From Myxocyprinus asiaticus (taxonomy: Eukaryota; Chordata; Actinopteri; Cypriniformes; Catostomidae): a stretch of DNA of 64,000 nucleotides. Both the position numbers and the translations under genes were made by a program. The notes below the pieces were generated by a model. The model worked only from the letters and a program-made list of their open reading frames with translations, made no database searches and was not told the origin of the DNA. This document shows positions 50,323 to 62,185 of this stretch, one piece after another; within the stretch, counting starts at the first letter, position 1; the number at the start of each line of letters is the position of its first letter. The stretch spans positions 17,822,281-17,886,280 of the forward strand of contig NC_059373.1 of assembly GCF_019703515.2 (NCBI RefSeq), given 5' to 3'.

Positions 50323-50462
50323 ATTTTACCTCAAAGAGCAAATGTGTAACTGACTGTATCGAATTTCACCAGGTTATCACGTAACAATAATTAAACATAT
50401 AGCAAAGTGCGCATAGCTCATTGCTCACACGTCTGCTCCCTGCATGGCGTCATGTGACCCCC

Positions 50463-52740
50463 TAAAGAATTCTATCTTGATCTCTATACTTCCACGTCTT
50501 GGTCTACTGATGATGATATTAGAAATTTTGTGGAACCATTAGAACTCCCTAAATTGATGACTGAGCAAAAAAACTCTCTTGATACTGAGATAACCTTGGA
50601 GGAACTTGACAAGGTAATTAAGGCCTTACCTGCAGGCCTACAGGCAAGCTCCGGGGCCAGATGGCTTTGCTGCTGAATTTTTTAGGTCTTATGCTACAGA
50701 ACTGGCTCCACATTTGTTAGAAGTTTCTTCGGAATCATTAAAGAATGGAAAGCTTCCACCAACAATGACACGAACCCGGATCAGTCTGATTCTTAAAAAA
50801 GACAAAGACCCAAGCGAGTGTAAGAGTTACCATCCAATTTCTCTAATCTAGCTAGATGTAAAAATTCTGGCTAAAATTTTAACTAATTATGTAAAGTTAT
50901 GACATCTCTTATATATATAGATCAGGTGGGGTTTATTTGGGCCGCAGTTCTTCTGATAACATTAGGTGTTTCATCAACATAATGTGGTCAGTGGCAAATC
51001 ATCAGACTCTGGTCGCTGCCATCTCACTTGACGCCAAAAAGGCATTTGATTTGGTAGAATAGGATTATCTTTTTAAGATTTTGGAAATGTACAGGTTCAG
51101 GAATACTTTTATTGGATGGATTAAGTTACTTTAGAGACACCTGGTAGCGGCGGTACAAACAAATGGATTAATTTCAGATTATTTTACTCGGATAGGGGCA
51201 CCCGACAGGGTTGCCCTCTTTCCCCATTATTGTTCTGTCTTGCCCTGGAACCATTAGCAGCCATGATAAGAAAGGAGGATGAATTTCCAGGGGTGGTTGC
51301 GGGAGGTGTGGCGCATAAGCTTTTGCTCTACGCAGATGATATTTTATTACTCGTCTCCAACCTCACTAGATCTATGCCTTGCCTCCACAGAATTATTAAT
51401 TCCTTTTCTAAGTTCTCAGGATACAGAGTTAATTGGTCTAAATCTGAAGCTCTGGCTCTGACAGCATACTGCCCATTTACGGCTTTCCAGCGTGGCCCAA
51501 ACAGGGCATTAAATATTTGGGCGTTTTATTCCTGGCAAATTTGTCTGATTTAGTTAGAGTTAATTTGGATCCCTTAATAAAAAGATTCTCGAGTGATGTG
51601 GGCAGGTGGGCTTCATTATATTTATCTATGATTGAGAAGGTTAATGTTATTAAAATGAATTGTATTCCAAAATGTAACTACCTGTTACAATCTCTCCCTA
51701 CAGATGTCCCCCTGTCTTACTTTAAGCAATTTGATAACATAGCAAAATCCTTAATTTGGAGTGGTAAACACCCCAGATTACATTTCAGTAAATTGTAAAG
51801 GCCGATTGACAAAGGTGGGTTAGCCCTACCCAATATTTTGTTTTATTATTATGCGTTCAGTCTCAGACATTTGGCTCATTGGTCGCTTCCACCTGAGAGA
51901 GCCCCTCCCTGGTTTTGTATTGAACAGGAAGTTCTTGCCCCTATTTCACCATTGCAAGGCCTTTCAATCAAATTAATTGAAGAAGTTAAGTTACACCCCG
52001 TTATTTCGCATTTGCACTCGGTATGGACAAAAGTGTCCAGAGAGTTTAATTCAGACATTTATCTAAATGTTGCCTCAGCATATGGCATTGGAACCCAAAA
52101 TTATCTATTGATAAGTCCCCTTTCTGCTGGTCAGAGTGGAATGTCAGGGGGGTTGCTACACTCGGTGACCTATATGAGAGTGGAGTGTTGGGAACGTTTG
52201 AAAATTTGGTCCAATATTTTGGGATTCCCACATCTCAGTTCTATAAGTATTTACAGCTGCACCACCTGCTCTGTATTGTTTTTGGGAGTAGCATACACCC
52301 CCCTAAAGTGGCAGATACTCCGGGAGAGGTGATTACTGCTTTTGGAAAAGGTCACGAGGCATCAGTGTATCACTCCCTGTTAATTCAGAGTCTGGGGGAC
52401 AGAGCTCTAACTTCTGACAAGAGATTATGGGAGAAAGATTTAAACTTGGTATTGGAGGAAGAAGTGTGGGCTAGGATTCTAAAAAAATGTCAAGTCTGTA
52501 TCTAGAGATGCAAGGGTTTGCCTTATGCAGTTCAAGATTTTACATAGATTCTATTGGACCCCCTCTAGACTGTATAGGCTTGGTCTTAAAAACACACCTA
52601 CCTGCTGGCGATGCCAATTTGAGGATGGAGACACAACCCAAGTTTTTTGGGGGTGCATTAAAATCCAAGGGTTTTGGTTGAGGGTTCAGAATTTTGTATG
52701 TGACTTCTTGGGCACTCGAGTTTCTTTTTGCCCCAGACTC
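50463..52740 (+). pseudogene. LINE ORF2 RT and C-terminal region (outer copy)
   Basis: Frames switch repeatedly. Readable: LALEPLAAMIRKEDEFPGVV and LLYADDILLLVSN with intact YADD (about 51230-51370), [20 protein letters not shown] (51840) and the Cys-rich CWRCQFEDGDTTQVFWGC at about 52600-52660. Confidence 0.85.
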
Positions 52741-53222
52741 TGTATTTTGTGAGATAGGGCAGTAATCAATGTGGAGAATAAACATGTGGAGGATTGGGTC
52801 CTAACCTGTGTTATGGTCACCAGACAGGTGATTTTGAGGGGTTGGAAGTTGGGTTGGAGCACCCCTGTTTTAGGAGTGATGCTCGGAGATGGGGAGAGTG
52901 GCAGCCTTAGAGGAGGGGTCTTATAGAAGATTAGGGAATCTGGATTTGTTTGTAGGAAAATGGGGTGGATATTTAGCATTCTTGGAGGGTTCTCGAGTGG
53001 AGAGAGAGGGGTAATTGTCAGTGTGTGTGATTTTTATATATATGTTTTTTTTTCCTCTCTTTATTAGTTGTTTGGATTTTGTTTTCATGTAAGACCACAG
53101 GGGTGTTTGTTTAGGTTTGAGGTGGGGATGGGGAGGAGGAGGGATGGTAGTGGATGGTAAAAGTTGATTTTGTGTATTTATGTTTTGTTTTTCTGTGTTT
53201 TAATAAAAATGTTAATCATAAA

Positions 53223-54082
53223 AAAGAAATGGGGGTCCCTGCAAAAACTGAGGACATGTGACCTTGTATATCAACTCTGGCATCACCTCACAATCTTTAT
53301 CTAAAAGTAACAAGGATGCATTTTTTGAGAAGGCAGTTGATCTCAAGGCAGGTGTTCCTATCTTTTCAATATTACTTTTGTTATTTCTACAAGCTGTAAA
53401 ATTGAAAAGCGTTATTTTAGCAAAATCTATGAAAATGTATTACATGGACCCTAATGTGTTGGAAAATAGCAATTAATAATTTTCAGAGGTACCTTTACAG
53501 TCTTGCCCTTTTTAGGGTTAAATCAGACACTACATGAAAGTTGATGTGTATTTCACTTCTTTTAGCTTTTATAATAAAAAAAAATCTAAATTATTACCTG
53601 CTTGTTTTACAAATATACAAAGTTGTACTCAGTTTGTAGGTATAGATTATTTTTCATTTGTAAAGGAAGCACAGTATATACTTTACACAGTGTAAATACT
53701 TCTTTTTTTTCTAGAATATAGAAATAACATATTTTAGAAAATAATTATTGACATACCCATTAAATATGATTAAATAAATCATCATAAAAGATAAGATATT
53801 GTTTATGTGTTTGTTCCCACAGTCCACAACGATTCATCTAAATGAGTGTACAAACACTGTTTTTGACAAAATATTTCTGAAAAATATTGTCATTTAGATT
53901 ATTTAGAAACATTAATCAATATCAAGATATCCCTGGACAAAAAGTTAAATACTTCACAATTCATGTACTATTTTCCTATGGCAAAATTTAGTTGTCTTTT
54001 GAATGCATAATAAAATAATTTTGTGAAATCAAATGCAATGATTACAAAATTACCTTTCCATATTTGGATCTATGAAATTCAT
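53223..54082. other. cgas 3' flank, nothing recognised
   Basis: AT-rich sequence right of the outer LINE. It may include the cgas 3'UTR (minus strand from 54082). No clear AATAAA assignment is made. Confidence 0.4.
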
Positions 54083-54590
54083 TCATTGTTGAAATACACA
54101 TCCGATTCCCACAGACACAATAACACATACTAAGCATGCATAGACATATCTAATAGAGCTTTTAGAGGCTACGATTTCTTCTGTGCCATCGATTGGACTT
54201 GGGGGGATCAGAGGGTCAATGTCAGGAACAAGAGCAGATGTTGGGCTTGGCACCTTAAAAACAGGGAACGCTAATTCTCTTTGCTCCTTCAGAGCATTGG
54301 TCAGAAATACAAGAGTTCGTTTGGGAAAGGCAGGTGGAGCGAAAAGATTATGATCACGGACAAAGAAGTGGAGTAGTGAGCCATTTTGTGCACATCGCTC
54401 AAAGTGTCCAAATAGCTTCATGAAGCAGACAGACAGCTGGCCTGGAGACCAAAGGGAGTCCTGCACTCTGACAGAGAGGTTGTGGAAGAAGGCTGTTTTC
54501 CCATGGTAGGAACACAGAGGCTCAAGTTCTTTGGGATAACGTTGCTTTAGTCCCTCAATCAACAATTTGAGAAGCCGCAAACTAAGTTTC
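54083..54590 (-). CDS. cgas: cgas coding exon 6 with C-terminal tail
   Basis: Residues 322-489 and TGA. Covers the rest of the Mab21 C-lobe (CSYHGKTAFFH; LAFPVF), then a Pro/Ser/Asp-rich linker and the hydrophobic stretch YVYACLVCVIVSVGIGCVF next to the stop. Confidence 0.9.
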
Positions 54591-56425
54591 CTAATAAAGA
54601 AGAAAAGGAGATTCATGACATTAATCTTTAACATGATCTTTCACATTTACCTGCTACAAACTCAAGTGTTCATTCATACCGGCAACACTTATTGGAGGCT
54701 CCCTCACAGCATGTCCTCTTATTGCCATGATAGTGGATCATCTCTTTTTCAATGTGAGAGAAGGATATCCGCCAGCTCTCTGAAAACAAGATACCTCAAA
54801 TATATTGATCATTTATGTGAAAGTGAATGTTTGTGATGAGTCAAATGTGTATGGTACGGTGGAGTCAGAGCTCTTCAAATCCAACATACCTTTGGCTTCT
54901 TCTTTGAGGTTTCTTCCATGCGGTCTCTTTGGGACAAAATAAATAGCCTTACTGATAAAGTTGCGGCGACATCGCTTTCCAAGCCATTGGTCTACATCTG
55001 GACCTGCCCGTGCAGCTTGTGGCCACCCTTGTGGCACCTCAAGAGCAGGCACAAGGTCTACAGACAATACATCCTCTTCTTCATCTCCGGTCTTTAATTC
55101 AAGGGTCACTGCAGGTGAAGTTACCTGTTGTCTTTGAATCAACCAGCAACCCTCACCTAAATGGACAAGCAATAAAACCACAAACAATTTTAAATGTGTA
55201 TAAAAAGCCATTTCAACATTATGTTACATACCACTGAATGTTCCTATAAATGAACATGTCGAAATGCTGATTAGTAAAACATACCTTTATAGTTCCTAAT
55301 GAATTTACGGACCAAGCGGTACAATTCTCCTTTGATTTTGGTGGCTGAGATGGTTCGCTCATCTTCCAAAAGAAAGAACTGGATATCGGAGCGTGTGGCT
55401 CTAGGAAGCATCACCTTATAAAACAGTCCCTTATAATCTTCCAGTTCTGACCATATAAGCCTTGGTACTTTCAATTTCAGCATAATGTCAAACTCGTTGG
55501 GTTTGTTGATCTGTTGGTGATTAAAATATGTGCTTTCAGAATTTTTGAACAACTTGTTTTTGGCAAACCAGTTTGTAATTCCATTGCTCATTTGAAACAT
55601 TCTTGAATTTTTGTCATTACTTTGTTATTCTAAATGCCCAACCCAAGATATGGAATAGGAGACCTACTCACATAACCTAATGGCAATATCGGATACAAAG
55701 AGCATCTGATATTAATTTCATAGCTCTTAGAAAAAATACTACCTACTATTAACATATTATTTTCCTTTTACCTTCACCAACTCATAGTAGCTTCCACTGG
55801 TGAGAACAGAGACCTCCCTGAAGAAGGGCTGATCCTCATTGTTCTTCAAGAAGTCCACTAGTCCATTGATTAAATTATTAACTAGCTTCACAGCATTCTG
55901 TTTGTCATTCTTACGCAGACGTAAGTCTCGGCCTCTCTGCCTGATTAAGCGGTCCAGCTCAGAGGAAATGAAAAAATCATCTCCTGTAGTTCCTGGAGAA
56001 GCTTTCAAAGTGGGACGACAAACTTAAATGTTGTAAATGTTGTTTTAAATGTTATTCTGGGATACACAGTGGCATATTGGGGTAGGCCTATTAATCGTTT
56101 TGGAACAACAATTTGTCCGACATACGCCAAGAATTAATACTTGTTGAGTCCCCTTACAAAAACTTGCCACTGATTATTTTCACATGCAAGCCTTTGGCAA
56201 TAATGGACAATCTGCACGTGAAAATTATCAGTTTGTGGCAAATTTGCCATGAACTCTCAATTTTGTAAGAGTCATCACAAACTTACCTTTGGGAGATTGC
56301 CTTTTTGTTCTCTCAATGGAAGATGTTGGTGGACTGATGTTGCCAATCATATGCGGAGTGCAGGAGTCGGGAGCTTCGTCCTCCGCAGTACTTGATTTCT
56401 GTCTGGTTATGTGTCTTTTCATCAT
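54083..56425 (-). CDS. cgas: cgas (cyclic GMP-AMP synthase) with C-terminal hydrophobic tail
   Basis: cGAS is a cytosolic/nuclear DNA sensor that makes 2'3'-cGAMP to activate STING. Six minus-strand coding exons, 56425-56287, 56001-55772, 55510-55285, 55156-54890, 54779-54680 and 54590-54083, join in frame into about 489 residues (human 522). The Mab21 nucleotidyltransferase core shows TSGSYYE (116-120 for GSYYE), NKPNEFDIM with metal ligands E129 and D131, and the third acid D232 in LSVDLVPALE. The zinc thumb is H305, C311, C312, C319, with the same spacing as human H390/C396/C397/C404. CSYHGKTAFFH and DHNLF are also family signatures. The N-terminus before the core is short (about 45 residues versus about 160 in human). 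The protein runs about 50 residues past the usual FPVF end and finishes with a hydrophobic segment. The start is the first in-frame ATG; an extra 5' exon is possible. Confidence 0.92.
54680..54779 (-). CDS. cgas: cgas coding exon 5 (zinc thumb)
   Basis: Residues 288-321: ESWRISFSHIEKEMIHYHGN, then CCEGASNKCC. The His-Cys-Cys-Cys zinc ligands are all present. Too short to stand out as an open frame. Confidence 0.94.
54890..55156 (-). CDS. cgas: cgas coding exon 4
   Basis: Residues 199-287: VTSPAVTLELK, then the third catalytic acid in VLSVDLVPALEVP and KAIYFVPK. Acceptor CCATTTAG, donor GTATGT. Confidence 0.92.
55285..55510 (-). CDS. cgas: cgas coding exon 3
   Basis: Residues 124-198: starts INKPNEFDIMLKLKVPR with catalytic Glu129 and Asp131. 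Acceptor CCAACAG, donor GTATGT. Confidence 0.93.
55772..56001 (-). CDS. cgas: cgas coding exon 2
   Basis: Residues 47-123: spine helix region and the GSYYE glycine-serine motif that binds the nucleotide phosphates. Acceptor TTGAAAG, donor GTAAAA. Confidence 0.9.
56287..56425 (-). CDS. cgas: cgas coding exon 1 (N-terminal region)
   Basis: Begins MMKRHITRQKSSTAEDEA and ends TKRQSPK plus one base. Donor AAAG followed by GTAAGT. The frame stays open upstream for at least 13 codons without an ATG, so the true start could lie in an upstream exon. Confidence 0.65.
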
Positions 56426-56778
56426 GAAGTTTTGAAAAAGGGCCTCAGATATTGTTAATGACAAAGGTCAGCCTTACTGTGTTAAAGAAAAAGGAGGTAA
56501 GATTGGACTATTAGTGCACAGAGAGGCATAATAAAGTAGGAGGAACTTAAAACAAAAATCTTGAACACAAAGACCTGCTCATTCCAGTCTAAAAAATATT
56601 GGAGCAGCTTGCAGAGGAAATATGGAAGAGGAATAGAAACAGGGGCATCATTACTGTCATTAGCATTGTGAAAATATAGTGTATGTCTAAAATGTTTTAT
56701 GGAACATATGGCACAAAAATTATGTAAATAATAATAATATTAGTTAATGAACTTGAAAACAAATCTCAAAATATTTAA

Positions 56779-57018
56779 AGGTGCACTCAGTACTTTGTTT
56801 ATGCATGTCGTCTTGGACTTACACTGACACCTAGTGGCGTGGATGCATCATCATTCAAGCACAAATGTTTTTCAGTTACCAATGCAATTGTACAAATTCA
56901 ATATTCACACTCAACCATGATTAATTTAATCCATTACTAAAAGTGTCCAATAACAGGGTGGTTACTAAGGTTAAGCAAATAATATTTGCTTGTGATCATA
57001 ACATCCATGTTGATTTAA
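56779..57018. mobile_element. half of a MITE truncated by a LINE
   Basis: AAAGGTGCACTCAGTACTTT and GTCTTGGACTTACACTGACA match the left half of the element at 13645; the right half is missing where the LINE begins. Confidence 0.7.
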
Positions 57019-59329
57019 ATAGTTTTTATCTGATTAACAGTTTTTATTGATTCATACGATTAACAAAGAAAAGCAAAACATATATTCACAGAATCAATAT
57101 TTAACCCCCACTATTACCCCTCCCAATCCCCAACCCCACCCTGACCCTCAACAAACAACCCCGTGGTCACACATGAGTATGCACACAAAAAATAAAAACA
57201 TTTAAATAAATTAATTAATAATAATCACAAACATTTAAAACTATACTTCTCTCTCCACTGTCCCTCCCTGAGAGCCCTCCAAAAATGCCAAATAGCTAGC
57301 CATTTCCTATCAAATAAATCTAAGTTCCCCAGCCTGCTACATGACACTTGCTCAAATGCTGCCACCCTCCCCATCTCTGAGCACCACTCTTGAAATGAAG
57401 GTGCTCCAGCCGACTTCCATCCCCTTAGAACAATCTGTCTGCCGATCATAACACTGGTTAGGACCCCATTTTTTATGTGTTTATCCTCTATATTGATGAC
57501 CGCCCCATCGCCTAAAACACAGAGTCTGGGGCAAAATTACATTTGAGTGCCCAGTACGTCACACATAAAACTCTGAACCTTCAACCAAAATTCTTGGATC
57601 TTAACACACCACCAAAAAACATAGGTTGTATCCCCATATTCTGATTGGCATCGTCAGCAGGTGGGTGTGTCTTTAAGACCAAGCCTATACAATCTAGAGG
57701 GGGTCCAATAGAATCGATGTAAAATCTTGAATTGCATAAGGCACACCCTCGCATCTCTAGATGCAGACTTGACGGTTTTTAGAATCCTAGCCCACACTCC
57801 CTCCTCCAATACCAAGTTTAAATCTTTCTCCCATAATCTCTTATTAGAATTTAAAGCTCCATCCCCCAGACTCTGAATTAGCAGGGAGTAATACACTGAT
57901 GCCTCATGACCTTTTCCAAAAGCAGTAATCACCACTGCCAGAGTGTCTACCAATTTAGGGGAGTGTATACTACCCCCAAAAATAGTACAGAGCAGGTGGC
58001 GCAGCTGTAAATACCTAAAGAACTGAGATCTGGGAATCCTAAAATATTGAACCAAATTTTCAAAGGATCTCAACACTCTACTCTCATATAGGTCACCGAG
58101 TGTAGTAACCCCCCTCACAATCCACTCTGACCAGCAGAAAGGGGACTTATTAATACATAATTTAGGGTTCAGCCATATGCTCGAGGTAACATTTAAATAA
58201 ATGTCCAAATTAAACACTCTGGAAACTTTTGTCCATACCGAGAGCAAATGCGAGATAACGTGGTGTAACTTCTCTGATTAGTATGATAGAAAGGCTTTGC
58301 AATGGCGAAATAGGGGCAAGAACTTCCTGTTCAATACAAAACCAGGGAGGGGCTCTCTCAGGTGGAAGCGACCAATGAGCCAAATGTCTGAGACTGAACG
58401 CATAATAATAAAACAAAATATTGGGTAGGGCTAACCCACCTTTGTCAATCGGCCTTTGCAATTTACTGAAATGTAATCTGGGGTGTTTACCACTCCAAAT
58501 GAAGGACTTCGCTATGCTATCAAATTGCTTGAAATAAGAGAGGGGGACATCTATAGGGAGAGACTATAGCAGGTAGTTGAATTTTGGAATACAATTCATT
58601 TTAAGAACATTAACCTTCCCAATCATAGATAAATGTAATGAAGCCCACCTGCCCACATTGCTCGAAAACCTTTTTATTAAAGGGTCAAAATTAACTCTGT
58701 ACAAATTTGCTGGGAATAAAATGCCCAAATACTTAATGCCCTGCTTGGGCCACTGGAAGGCCCCCGGCTGAAAAGCCATTACCGGGCAGTACGCTGTCAG
58801 AGTCAAAACTTCGGATTTAGACCAATTAATTCTGTATCCCGAGAATTTAGAAAAGGAATTATTAATTCTGTGGAGGCAAGGCATAGATTTAGTAGGGTTG
58901 GAGATGAATAGTAAAATATAATCTGTGTAAAGTAAAAGCTTATGCGCCACACCTCCCTCCACCACCCCTGGAAAGTCATCCTCCTTTCTTATCATGGCTG
59001 CTTACGGTTCCAGGGCAAGACAATAATGGGGAAAGAGGGCAGCCCTGTCAGGTGCCCCAATCCGCAGTAAGGTAATCTGAAATTAATCCATTAGTTTGTA
59101 CCGCCGCTACCGGGTGTCTATAAAGTAACTTAATCCAACCAATAAAAGTATTCCCGAACCTGTACATTTCCAAAATCTTAAAAGGATAATCACATTCTAC
59201 CATATCAAACACCTTTTCTGCGGCAAATGAGATGGCAGCGACCGGAGTCTGATCATTCGCCACTGACCACGATATTGATGAAACGCCTAATGTTATCAGA
59301 AGCCCCAAATAAACCCCACCTGATCTATA

Positions 59330-60391
59330 TGTAGGGCTTTACTGGTTGTTTAGATCAGTGTTACTATCAGAAATAATTATTTCTTTAGTTATTAATTAAT
59401 ATTTAAATTAATTAATTGAATCTAACTCATTAAAACCTCATATGGGGCTCCAGTAAATGTAGTGCGCTACGTTTAGGAGCGGGTTTGGTTATTAGCAATA
59501 ATTAATAATTATCAAAGATAAATCAATAGAACATTGATGAGAATCAATGTTAGCTTTTTTAATCCTTTAAATCAACAATTATCAAAGATAATCGTTAATG
59601 GTTAACATCGATGAAACATTAATTAAAATTAACACTAGCTTATTGATCATTCAAATTCAACAATCATCAAAGATAATTATCAATTATCAAAAATCAACAG
59701 AATATTAATAAGGATTAACATTGACGGGGCACCACCCTGAAATCAGGGACTAATAACCAGATAGTATAACAGTCTCAATATTAGATTTTTCCTAAGAAAA
59801 CATCGACATCCGAAGAATATCGATTTTCGGGAAAAAACAATGAATTAAGGCTTGAATCTGAGCACTGACATCCCGTCAGCATGACACAGGCATATGCAAA
59901 ACAAACCAAAACACTTCTCTTTGTAATATAAACAAAGTTTATTTATGCAGTAATATCAATTAATAATTAATACAATGCAGTCAATAAACTTCCGACTTAC
60001 AACTACAAACTAAACAGTGATATGATTAGATATGGAAATCAAAATAATCCTATAACACATGAGAGTGTGTGTGTGTGTGTGAGAGCGAGTGTGTGTGTGT
60101 GTGTGTGTGTGTAAGGAGGGCACAAAATGGCGGACGTGACTCTCGTGGAGAGTATGTCACGCGAGACTTCCGGCCAGGGAATATGGCCGCGAATGTGGGC
60201 GGAGAGAAACCAGTCAATGGTGTCTACCAGTTACTGCGTGTATCCGCTTGTACAATAGCTTAGGCACAAAGCTGAGCTTTAGCATGAAGCTATCTACGAG
60301 CCAAAAATGTGTGCCAGAATGTTTGTGAGGGGTCGCGCGTGTGTGTGCGTGCGTGCGTGCGCGTGTGTGTGTGTGTGTGTGTGTGTGGTTA

Positions 60392-60426
<35 letters not shown>

Positions 60427-61449
60427 AAGTGATGGCCCCAAAGCCGATTTTGCAATCATGGGAGAGAAAGCAGCTGTTAGTTTATCACTCAGAGACGTGG
60501 TGGACGGCTCGTAAACAGTCCCACGTTCTTTGATTCTTTAATGGATAAACTCAGTTTGCCGGTCTCACCCGCGATGGCGAAAATGCACAACAGTCCAATT
60601 TGGTTTGACCACAATACAGCAAATCAAATTCATGATAATTAATACCCTGAGTATTAATAATGAGCGGACATGGTGGTCCGTAAACTGTACAAGCAAAAAC
60701 CTTGAAACACAAGAATAACACACTAGAATATTCTATCTCTGCCCAGATATAAACTTCTTACTTGAATCGCATGAGGATGCAGAATGTGTGTTCATCCGTC
60801 CTTTAACTCAGACTCAGTTCCTCGAGGCTCGGGTGATGACGGGAGGCCGTTTCCTCGTTCTGTCGGCGGGCGTACGGCTGCTGATTCTCGGCGGGCTGGC
60901 GGAGAAATCAGAAATGTTGACTTGATTGAAGACGGAAGAGAAATCTTTAATCTCTTCACTTCTGCAGGCAAACGGATGAAGATGCGGATTGCTCGGCGGT
61001 CTCCTTCGGATCCATTAGAGTGTTCGGTTGAACACAGAGTAATCTCAACTCGTCCTGCGAGATGGAAATTGTATGGCCACAGTTTCAAGTCAGACGATAC
61101 TTCCTTGTGCCACGAGGTTGCACCTGAGAGCAGCGATGAGCTGCATCTACCCACTGCAAGCAAAGTTGCTGGAAGCAAATCCCGGAAGCATTTCAGAGGT
61201 ATTTCTACTCCTGATGATGTCATGTTTGAGGGACGTTCTGTTGTGTGCCTCATCCAATAGGAGTTGAGAGTTCGATCCTTTAGTGAGCAAGGCTTCATGG
61301 GATTTGTAGTCTGTTTTGGACTCCCTTTGTTTGATTTTGGTGCGATTTTTATCAGTAAGATTTACGACTTGGTATGTGGGGGCTGAGTTAGGTTTTACGA
61401 CTGTGTTAGGCCTGCCTTTGTCTTCTATCTGAATACATGAGGCCCAACA
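59330..61449 (-). mobile_element. 2120-bp TG...CA insertion, candidate solo LTR
   Basis: Begins TGTAGGGCTT and ends AGGCCCAACA, with a 4-bp duplication TATA on both sides (59326-59329 and 61450-61453). Excision restores the LINE sequence seen in the copy near 46790. The TG/CA ends form imperfect inverted repeats and the short duplication fits an LTR or ERV/Gypsy integrase. Interior: AT-rich repeats with ATTATCAAAGATAAT-like motifs, GT and GA microsatellites (60068-60112, 60340-60422), then a GC-rich part. No RT or integrase is seen. Orientation is uncertain. Confidence 0.6.
60068..60422. repeat. (GT)n and (GA)n microsatellites
   Basis: GT runs at about 60068-60112 and 60340-60388, GA run at about 60398-60422, inside the 2.1-kb insertion. 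Confidence 0.9.
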
Positions 61450-61973
61450 TATATGTATAAGAGATGACAATATTTTAACGTCTAGCTGAATCAGGGAAAT
61501 TGGACGGTAACTCTTACACTCACTTGGATCTTTGTCCTTTTTAAGAATCAGACTGATCCAGGCTTGCGTCATGGTTGGCGGAAGCTTTCCATTCTTTAAT
61601 GATTCTGTATAAACTTCTAACAAAAGTGGATTCCAATTCTGTGGCATAAGATCCTCCAAGGTTATCTCAGAATGAAGATAATTTTTTTGCTCAGTCGTTA
61701 GTTTAGGAAATTCTAATGGTTCCACAAAGTTTCTAATATTCTCATCAGTAGACGAAGATGTGGAACTACAGAGATCAAGATAGAATTCTTTAAAAGCATT
61801 ATTAATATCAGTGGCTGAGGTAAATATTTCACTGCCTGAATGGTAGAAAAAGACTCTCTCTGTTTTATATATCTAGCCAGAAGTTTTCCTGCCTTGTCCC
61901 CCGACTCAATGTATAACTGTCTTGCCCTGAATAGCCAAAACTCCACCTTCCGCGGCAAAACAGTATTACAGTG

Positions 61974-62185
61974 CATCCGGAAAGTATTCACAGCACTTCA
62001 CTTTTTCCACATTTTGTTATGTTACAGCCTTATTCCAAAATGGATTAAATTCAGTATTTTCCTCAAAATTCTACAAACAATACCCCATAATGACAATGTG
62101 AAAGAAGTTTGTTTGAAATCTTTGCAAATTTATTAAAACTAAAAAAATGAAAAAAAAATCACATGTATACAAGTATTCACAAATG
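61974..62185. mobile_element. Tc1-like element, one end only
   Basis: GTGCATCCGGAAAGTATTCA followed by TTTTTCCACATTTTGTTATG and CTTATTCCAAAATGG is the terminal region of a common fish Tc1-like family. It stops after about 210 bp; no transposase or second end is present. Confidence 0.75.

Larger units (their letters stand above)
44594..50462 (-). mobile_element. full-length L1/Tx1-like LINE (5.87 kb), opposite orientation
   Basis: Inserted in the outer LINE with a perfect 16-bp target duplication TAAAGAATTCTATCTT at 44578-44593 and 50463-50478. On the minus strand: 5'UTR from 50462, ORF1 from the ATG at 50322, ORF2 from about 48510 to 44830, and the 3' end GAATCAATAAAAATTTTTTA at 44594. Several frameshifts make it inactive. 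Confidence 0.92.
41621..53222 (+). mobile_element. near full-length L1/Tx1-like LINE interrupted by a second LINE
   Basis: Two plus-strand segments, 41621-44593 and 50463-53222, belong to one copy of about 5.7 kb. The 5' end GGAGTCACATGGCACCATG resembles the 5' end of the inner copy; the 3' end is TTTTAATAAAAATGTTAATC. ORF1 lies at about 41844-42540, ORF2 endonuclease at 43282-43773, and reverse transcriptase onward at 50463-52740. Many frameshifts and stops. The (TA)n tract at 43910-43977 interrupts ORF2. Confidence 0.88.
57035..61973 (-). mobile_element. third large L1/Tx1-like LINE, split and 5'-truncated
   Basis: Minus-strand LINE with its 3' end at 57035 (GAATCAATAAAAACTG reading minus). 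ORF2 C-terminal region lies at 57225-58461, RT at 58564-59329, continuing at 61450-61973 after a 2.1-kb insertion (ISLILKKDKDPSECKSYRPI; LPRKVEFWLFRARQLYIESG). The RT box reads YTDY instead of YADD, so the copy is dead. Upstream it is cut off by a Tc1-like end. Confidence 0.88.

Noticed and set aside
53258..53476. 72-codon frame between the LINE and cgas
   Set aside because: Short, AT-rich, no motif and no splice support.
60784..61298. Long open frames on both strands (about 158-168 codons)
   Set aside because: They overlap antisense in a GC-rich part of a repeat insertion, resemble no protein I know and have no splice context. Likely chance openness.
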